Assembly (NCBI GenBank): GCA_964596865.1
Contig: CAZQVW010000010.1
Coordinates: 1 to 20,759 of the forward strand
DNA from: UBA6382 sp964596865
GTDB lineage: Bacteria; Bacteroidota; Bacteroidia; Bacteroidales; Bacteroidaceae
DNA length: 20,759 bases
Reading direction: 5' to 3'
Position numbers and translations under genes: made by a program. The notes beneath the pieces were generated by a model. The model ran no database searches, was not told the origin of the DNA, and saw only the letters and a program-made list of their open reading frames with translations. Each line of letters starts with the position of its first letter. Positions within the stretch are counted from its first letter, which is position 1. Below are positions 16,801 through 20,759 of the stretch, one piece after another.

Positions 16801-17204
16801 AAGGTCTGCGTGGCCACAGAGACTTCTCTCTCGGGAATAACCAGTCCGTTGGATTTCACCACTTTCTTACCGGTTACCTTCACCTCCTTCAGCGTCTGGG
16901 AATTAGAAACGAGCTGAATACGGAAAGTGGTGCGGTCACCAATGACTTGCTCCACAGGCCTATAGCCATAGAAATAGACCTTGAGTTTGTTTTTGGGGTT
17001 TTTAATGGTCAGGGAGAAGTTACCGCTCATATCCGTCTGGGTAGACGACTGGATACGGTTGTTGGCATCGATCTCCAGCACATTGGCCATCATAATAGGA
17101 CCGTCCTTAGGATTGAAGACGTGTCCCGAGATCCTCTTCTGCGCATAGCTCATGCTCACGCAGCAGCACAGAAGGAGCAGAAATAGATACTTAATCTTAT
17201 TCAT
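13803..17204 (-). CDS. SusC/RagA-family TonB-linked outer-membrane transporter (first pair)
   Basis: Predicted 1133-aa TonB-dependent transporter. Signal peptide MNKIKYLFLLLLCCCVSMSYAQ (1-22) precedes a carboxypeptidase-D-like domain (23-100: RISGHVFNPKDGPIMMANV, DMSGNFSLTI). LKEVKVTGKK at 105-114 is a good TonB-box-like motif. The plug (about 125-257) has ALQGQIAGLDVVANSGNLGSG, MRVRGVTTITGSQEPLIVVDG and the signature WGARGSNGVIEITTRRGKKG. The barrel carries GDVIYEDINHDGQINELDI and ends SRSVTFSLNVDF. A six-Ala run near residues 892-898 is encoded by a GCAGCT repeat, probably in a surface loop. It starts 11 nt after the long FAS1 gene and its stop is about 20 nt before SusD. It differs clearly from the second SusC in its N-terminal region and elsewhere, so it is not a recent duplicate. 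Confidence 0.95.
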   Translation of the reverse strand: MNKIKYLFLLLLCCCVSMSYAQKRISGHVFNPKDGPIMMANVLEIDANNRIQSSTQTDMSGNFSLTIKNPKNKLKVYFYGYRPVEQVIGDRTTFRIQLVSNSQTLKEVKVTGKKVVKSNGLVIPEREVSVATQTLDMDEMKGLAFESADQALQGQIAGLDVVANSGNLGSGMSMRVRGVTTITGSQEPLIVVDGHILENYSSTDIDLQDMDNEEQFANLLSVNVEDIKSIEVKKDAGSCAMWGARGSNGVIEITTRRGKKGRTTISGSYNFSGSWQPSGMKMLNGDEYTMMLKEGYFNPMQSDLTSNMVELMYVPSRAMYYNNYNKNTDWVDKVTQFGQSHKFYVSMTGGGDQAQFRVSGGYDHETGTIIKQKLDRFSTRMALDYTVSDRIQFRSNFSLTYTKNHQNYADILSKAYNAMPNMSVYRYDGDVNTGEYFKMYPQASAAGETPDGYSSYYLGQSDERGLSLINNGNPVAIANLSYKTHSQYTISPQFEIIYKLMGKDASKTQLDYRGEVYMNSTSNETHAYQSGKLNTSSDWRNSNNGAKSSSRGLSFTTTHSITFTPKLPEDHSLQFLFRGQLTTNDNSSQDLTVSGLVGGITDPTVDAWLNGGSSGTSKSHGLNFLVTSHYAFKSKYVLDFTLRADGSTNFGKDKRWGYFPAISGRWNISDEYFFRPLRKWINMLSFAPGYGETGNSPGSAIYYNTYSAFGSYSSGDHSISGIRPSNLRLTTLQWEKTRSWNLAFNLGVFENLFEMNFNVYQKFTSNLLQQNVKIPSTTGYASLAYDNVGKLKNTGWELSANTKQIKFGKFGVRFKVNASQNKNRITSMDANVLSTINSDFNYANENYLSRVQVGNALYSIYGFRYKGVYRYDYDHSGYFADESKNSVYGDNTAAAAAARGENATCPIAHDANGNIIFDASGNPLRMYYNYGGLNYQFSGGDVIYEDINHDGQINELDIVYLGNSNPSFTGGFGIDFTYGRWTLKTSFNIRTGAKIVNLARMYAEDMRTNKNQSRAVNWRWRKNGDITEIPRAMNSTPGAGYESYNALANSRYVESGDFIRLQYVQLSYNFDPKNLRSLGIKGLRFYVSGNNLFFFTKYKGVDPEHSAGGYSPAFDSSQTPRSRSVTFSLNVDF
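14512..14530. repeat. Short GCAGCT repeat encoding poly-alanine in SusC
   Basis: Three GCAGCT hexamers plus a final G, a 19-bp self-complementary tract, encode the Ala run between DNT and RGE. Replication slippage in units of three would change loop length without breaking the frame. Confidence 0.7.
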
Positions 17205-17215
17205 AGTTGCACTTA

Positions 17216-20086
17216 TTATCGGATTGGGTACTTGGCCATAAACCTCTTAGCCTTGGCGGTGGTGTTGTAGAGGCCTTCATAGCGTCCATTGGGCAGAGCA
17301 ACATAATTCAAAGCGCCATCAATCTGATGGATTACGGCAAATGAAGATGTCTCTATGGTGGTGGCGGAAGAACCGGCACGGTCAAACTGGAGGTCGCGCG
17401 TCAGAATATTCTGGCGTGTGGGATCAAGATGACGGGTATGCCCAAGTTGGTCGGTAACGGTGAGCTGATTGTTGCCCGCATTGGCAACGGATACAGTGAT
17501 ATAGCGGTTTGTCTCGGCATTGATACAAGCCGTTTCATAATCGGTGCTCTCCATACGGGTAACATCATTATAGATGGCGTTATCCTGGAAATGATATTTC
17601 ACGAAATTGAGCAAGCAAGTGGCCATGGCCTGTGCGTGAGCTTTATATGCCTTAGTGTCCTCCTCGGAGTTGTAGGAAGGATTGGCGTTCTCCTTGCGCT
17701 GAATGTCGGCCTTGGCGCTCTCAATATATTCGTTGATGCTTTCCCAAGTGGGCAAGCCCTTATTTATTTCGGCCTGCACAGCATCGTTGGTGGGAACGTA
17801 GACAGTATAGCGATAGGTGCTGAAGAAACGCACGTTATTGTCCATACAGGGATTGTTGGCCGTAAAGATAACGTATTTCTGCAGAGCTTTTTCCTGATCG
17901 GCGGTGCTGGTGTATTCATCAGCGAAACCGGCCTCGCGAAGCACATCTTCGTCTACCTGACAAAGCTCCATGAACTTGGCGTAGGGGGAATCTTCATCGC
18001 CATTGTCATTAAGCACAGAATACACAGAGTGAACAGTGGACTGGATTGGGCGGTCGATGACGTAAGTCATACCGTTACCATAACCATTGGTCTTGCGGCT
18101 CTGGTCGAAGATCTCCTTAATATTGCAGAACTGGTTTCTTTCAATCTGCCATCCGCCTTGCACTTGTCCTCCGTTGATACCACGCTCGGGATGGGTTACC
18201 TTGATGGGGGCTCCGCCCTTGGAGGTATAGTAGGCCTTGCCGGAAAGGATACCGTCTTCCTCGTCAGCCTCATGCACGATGATGTGAGCATCGAGGAGGT
18301 CTTTGAGGCGGTTGTTGATTTGGGCAGCGCGAATGGTGGTGGTCATACGCACATCTTCTGCCTGGTCGGTAGACGGGTCATAGCGGTAAGCATAAGCGGA
18401 TACCGGCGTAGTGGTGTTACGCGAATCGAAGTTGAACGACAGCATATAAGGCTGGGAGAAGGACATAGACACGGGGTCATAGTAGCGCTTCAGAGCATTA
18501 TCTGTGGGGATAAAGAAACTGAAGTTTGAGCTCATGGCCAGCAGGTAGGTGCTGATAAACGAGTTCAGAGGAGCGGAGTTAGGATTGGTGATGTAGCGGT
18601 CGTCTGCGGTGATGGCCCAGTTGAAAATATGCAAGCTGTCGCCTACGAGAGCAGGAGCGGACACGCTGGCGTATTTAGCAGGGGTGCGTACTTCGTTCAT
18701 CACATATACCACACCGTTGTTGGCAATAAGGCAGGTATCAATCTTTTGGCGATATTCCTCCACGGAGTTTACATCGGAGAACATGGGGTCGCGGGCATCA
18801 TTCATGATGCTAAGATATTTGCTGGGCACCGTTTCCACGAAACTAATCTTCATCAGGTTGTTTATCAAGGCCTGAATCACTTCCAGAGGGATTTGGTCGA
18901 GGTTAACCTCGAGGTTTTCTCTGGTGTTAGGCATAGTGGAATAAGCGTTCATCAGAAATTCGCCACCACCGCCGGGGAGGAAATATTTTGCCATGGCGTC
19001 ATCAGAGGGCACGAACATTGCGCCTATATCCTGATAGACAGAGTGAGAAGCATTGAAATAGGTATTCCATCCCGGGTCGTAGTTGAGGTAGTAGCTCACG
19101 CGGCTACCGGTGGGGGTAGACTCCAAAGCGGTGGCACCCTGGGAACGAGCGGAGAGATAGCGCTTCTCAAACACAGAGTCCACGCCCTCGTAGCCGGGCT
19201 GCTGGCGCAGTGAGTTGGTAAGAGAGGCACTATAATAAGGTGCAGAGAAACGATCCAACAGGTGGCTGAAGAGCTTGGTAGCGCCGTTGGTGCGAATCAT
19301 CTCGGCCATATTAGTGGGCGCCTGAAGCACGCGGTCCAGACGGTCGACATAGCCGTTTTGGCAGGTAATATCCTGCTCCAAAATCTTTGAGCCATAAATA
19401 AATACATCGTTCTTCTCTCTGGGGCGGCCAGCGATGATTTCAAAATCCTCATCAGTGATACCCTGCTCCTCCATTTGGGAGTTGATGAAGTGGATCATCA
19501 TTGGCACGGTACCATCAGTGGCCATATACAATCCGCCTTTCGATTGCTCACGGAAGCGAGACCAATAGTCGCGGTCGCTGGCATTGTTGGTATAAGGAAT
19601 GGCCGGGTTATCCCATGAGAAATAGGAAATAGAGTCGGTGGCCACCAGCGAAGTAACACGGCGCATACATTGATTGTCGCCGCCGTTGTTGGGGAGGTCA
19701 GGCAGCATCTCCAGCAGATAGGGGTTGTCCAGCATAGCGGTGTGGAGCAACAGGTTCTTTTGAGCCTTAGTGAGCTGGTCGTAGCTGCTCACGCCCCAAT
19801 CGTTTTTCTTGTAGAATTCTGCGAAAGCATCGTCATCGGCCACGAACAATGTCTTCGAGCCGGTGCGCGACAGAGTGGTCGCAAAATCCAAATCATCGAT
19901 TAGCCTTACCATGTTGGTGTAATTACCCTTGTCTTTCAGATAATCATAGATACTCGAACCCAACCAGCTCGGAGTCTTGTCGGGCAGATCGTAGTCATCT
20001 GAACAGGAATACATCAACGCGCCAATCAACAGCAAGCATACAGCCCCACAAAGCTTCTTGCTAAGCCTGAAAAAGCGGTTTTTCAT
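17216..20086 (-). CDS. Multi-FAS1 (fasciclin) surface lipoprotein, long form, first gene of the Sus operon
   Basis: Predicted surface lipoprotein of 956 aa from the Met at 20086. The signal peptide MKNRFFRLSKKLCGAVCLLLIGALMYSC puts the acylated Cys at 28, followed by the acidic export tract SDDYD. Four FAS1-like units can be traced by a recurring helix, then hFVPTDDAh, then a later short strand pair. They lie at about 43-256 (TLFVADDDAFAEFY), 263-466 (GAMFVPSDDAMAKYF), 483-688 (SFFIPTDNALKRYY) and 688-933 (YTVYVPTNDAVQAEI). No enzyme motif is visible; adhesion or ligand capture beside the SusCD pair is inferred. An ATG two codons upstream (20092) is possible, but the Met-Cys-Met start it gives is less typical. 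It is the promoter-proximal gene, with SusC 11 nt downstream. Confidence 0.85.
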   Translation of the reverse strand: MKNRFFRLSKKLCGAVCLLLIGALMYSCSDDYDLPDKTPSWLGSSIYDYLKDKGNYTNMVRLIDDLDFATTLSRTGSKTLFVADDDAFAEFYKKNDWGVSSYDQLTKAQKNLLLHTAMLDNPYLLEMLPDLPNNGGDNQCMRRVTSLVATDSISYFSWDNPAIPYTNNASDRDYWSRFREQSKGGLYMATDGTVPMMIHFINSQMEEQGITDEDFEIIAGRPREKNDVFIYGSKILEQDITCQNGYVDRLDRVLQAPTNMAEMIRTNGATKLFSHLLDRFSAPYYSASLTNSLRQQPGYEGVDSVFEKRYLSARSQGATALESTPTGSRVSYYLNYDPGWNTYFNASHSVYQDIGAMFVPSDDAMAKYFLPGGGGEFLMNAYSTMPNTRENLEVNLDQIPLEVIQALINNLMKISFVETVPSKYLSIMNDARDPMFSDVNSVEEYRQKIDTCLIANNGVVYVMNEVRTPAKYASVSAPALVGDSLHIFNWAITADDRYITNPNSAPLNSFISTYLLAMSSNFSFFIPTDNALKRYYDPVSMSFSQPYMLSFNFDSRNTTTPVSAYAYRYDPSTDQAEDVRMTTTIRAAQINNRLKDLLDAHIIVHEADEEDGILSGKAYYTSKGGAPIKVTHPERGINGGQVQGGWQIERNQFCNIKEIFDQSRKTNGYGNGMTYVIDRPIQSTVHSVYSVLNDNGDEDSPYAKFMELCQVDEDVLREAGFADEYTSTADQEKALQKYVIFTANNPCMDNNVRFFSTYRYTVYVPTNDAVQAEINKGLPTWESINEYIESAKADIQRKENANPSYNSEEDTKAYKAHAQAMATCLLNFVKYHFQDNAIYNDVTRMESTDYETACINAETNRYITVSVANAGNNQLTVTDQLGHTRHLDPTRQNILTRDLQFDRAGSSATTIETSSFAVIHQIDGALNYVALPNGRYEGLYNTTAKAKRFMAKYPIR

Positions 20087-20130
20087 ACACATTGAGTTTA
20101 GATTTATTTGTTTTTATTGTTGTCTGACTC

Positions 20131-20147
20131 ACATAGATACTCTATGT
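20131..20147 (-). promoter_or_regulatory. Hairpin at the predicted 5' end of the Sus operon transcript
   Basis: ACATAGA (20131-20137) and TCTATGT (20141-20147) form a perfect 7-bp stem with a 3-nt loop. With the -7 box at 20161-20154, transcription should begin near 20148-20146, which places the stem at the very first bases of the mRNA. It could be a 5' stabilising structure, or as DNA a small operator. Confidence 0.5.
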
Positions 20148-20153
20148 AAAGGA

Positions 20154-20161
20154 CAAAATTA
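20154..20161 (-). promoter_or_regulatory. Putative Bacteroidetes -7 box of the FAS1-SusCD operon
   Basis: The minus strand reads TAATTTTG, a full match to TAnnTTTG. The -33 region is poor: only CTGG about 21 nt upstream, instead of TTTG, which would fit a promoter needing an activator or an alternative sigma factor. It gives a leader of roughly 60 nt to the ATG at 20086 and sits in an AT-rich stretch. Confidence 0.5.
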
Positions 20162-20449
20162 ATACTTCTTATTAAATCCGCGCCAGTTTAGTAGTAAAAA
20201 AAGATATTTTCAGCCTAAAAAAATCATTTTCACTCTCAAATTTTAAGAAAAACGACCCGCGAAGGGCATTTTTTCGCAACTTTCACAACGGCCACCCCAC
20301 CCTCTCATTCTTTTTTGAAATGCACACAAGACAAAAGCTCCCCAAAACAGCAATGTTTATTGCCTTTGATGAATTTTTCTTCGTAAGTAGAATCCGGAAT
20401 GACGACAAGAAGGTCCAACGACCCGACATTGAGTGAAGATGGGATAGAC
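20162..20449. other. Gene-poor upstream region
   Basis: The first part (20162-20250) is AT-rich and probably promoter-associated. Bases 20251-20275 can form a short CCC/GGG hairpin beside T-runs on both strands, too weak to call a terminator with confidence. Bases 20283-20445 contain only overlapping short minus-strand frames with no start context, signal peptide or domain I recognise. One frame ends STYEEKFIKGNKHCCFGELLSCVHFKKE at 20305, which looks like a decayed or repeat-derived reading frame rather than a gene. Confidence 0.4.
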
Positions 20450-20534
20450 AGGGGCGAAGATAACGCGAAGCAACTGAAGAAGTCCGCCATTTTGTTATCA
20501 TGCCATTCATTTTGTGCGTGCAAAATCGAGCCAA
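20450..20534. repeat. 85-bp terminal-inverted-repeat element, copy 2
   Basis: It aligns base for base with copy 3 at an offset of exactly 85 (for example GAAGAAGTCC at 20476 against GTAAAAGTAC at 20561). Its left end has decayed to AGGGGCGAAGAT, while the right end keeps TGCAAAATCGAGCC. It directly abuts copy 3 in the same orientation. Confidence 0.7.
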
Positions 20535-20619
20535 TAGGGGCGGTTTTGCATGAGGCTGCAGTAAAAGTACGCCGTTTTGTGATATTGCCCCACATTAATG
20601 CGTGCAAAACCAGCCCCTA
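20535..20619. repeat. 85-bp terminal-inverted-repeat element, copy 3
   Basis: The best-preserved copy. The left end TAGGGGCGGTTTTGCA and the right end TGCAAAACCAGCCCCTA are inverted repeats with a one-base offset. Length and spacing equal copy 1 at 402-486. The junction with copy 2 itself forms a hairpin: TGCAAAA near 20518-20525 with TTTTGCA at 20544-20550. Confidence 0.8.
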
Positions 20620-20759
20620 CAGACCAATCAAAACACAACGACAAACAAGAAAACTTTCGCGCTATAGCATAAAACCCGCACTAACCGGCAAGACTCCCCC
20701 ACCCGCCGCGCACGAACACCCTCTTCGCAGCCACTAATAGTGCGATTATCGCGATTTTT
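20620..20759. other. Right-edge sequence without a recognisable gene
   Basis: No open frame with gene-like features crosses the window edge on either strand. The last bases hold two adjacent short palindromes, CACTAATAGTG (20732-20742) and GCGATTATCGC (20742-20752), followed by a short T-run. Confidence 0.4.

Noticed and set aside
20251..20275. Bidirectional terminator upstream of the operon promoter
   Set aside because: The stem has only 3-4 bp and no gene end lies within a plausible distance on either side.
20305..20607. 100-aa minus-strand reading frame as a small gene
   Set aside because: It runs through two copies of the 85-bp repeat, overlaps another frame, and has no domain, signal peptide or ribosome-binding context.

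Overview
The window looks like a chromosomal segment of a Bacteroidales bacterium; the family (Prevotellaceae-, Muribaculaceae- or Porphyromonadaceae-like) cannot be settled by eye. The reasons are two SusC/RagA-SusD/RagB pairs, lipoproteins with an acidic tract right after the acylated Cys, two upstream TAnnTTTG-type -7 boxes, and A-rich leaders without a clear Shine-Dalgarno site. No rRNA, tRNA, CRISPR array, transposase or integrase was seen.

Layout. Bases 1-72 hold the probable tail of a plus-strand gene, followed by an intrinsic terminator. Bases 106-483 form a gene-poor region between convergent genes. It holds an elaborate palindromic array (133-274), a smaller inverted repeat (323-374) and one copy of an 85-bp repeat (402-486). 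All complete genes are on the minus strand. Bases 484-4117 encode a class A penicillin-binding protein and, 10 bp downstream, a membrane acyltransferase carrying an odd in-frame insertion. Bases 4250-4294 are a strong terminator that separates this pair from a roughly 15.8-kb operon (20086 down to 4337). Its order of transcription is FAS1 lipoprotein, SusC, SusD, FAS1 lipoprotein, SusC, SusD. Bases 20093-20759 contain the operon promoter, a hairpin at the predicted transcript start and two tandem copies of the 85-bp repeat.

How the genes work together. In the inferred model, each SusC forms a TonB-dependent outer-membrane channel and its SusD forms the surface lid. The fasciclin-domain lipoproteins occupy the place that SusE/F-type surface binding proteins hold in other systems. 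Two divergent triplets under one promoter suggest two transporters for related ligands, or for two products of one substrate. No glycoside hydrolase, lyase, peptidase, hybrid two-component sensor or sigma/anti-sigma pair is present, so the substrate cannot be named.

The most unusual signal is not a gene. It is four ACAG-N2-CTGT palindromes whose centres are exactly 22 bp apart, nested symmetrically in a 142-bp imperfect palindrome between two gene 3' ends.
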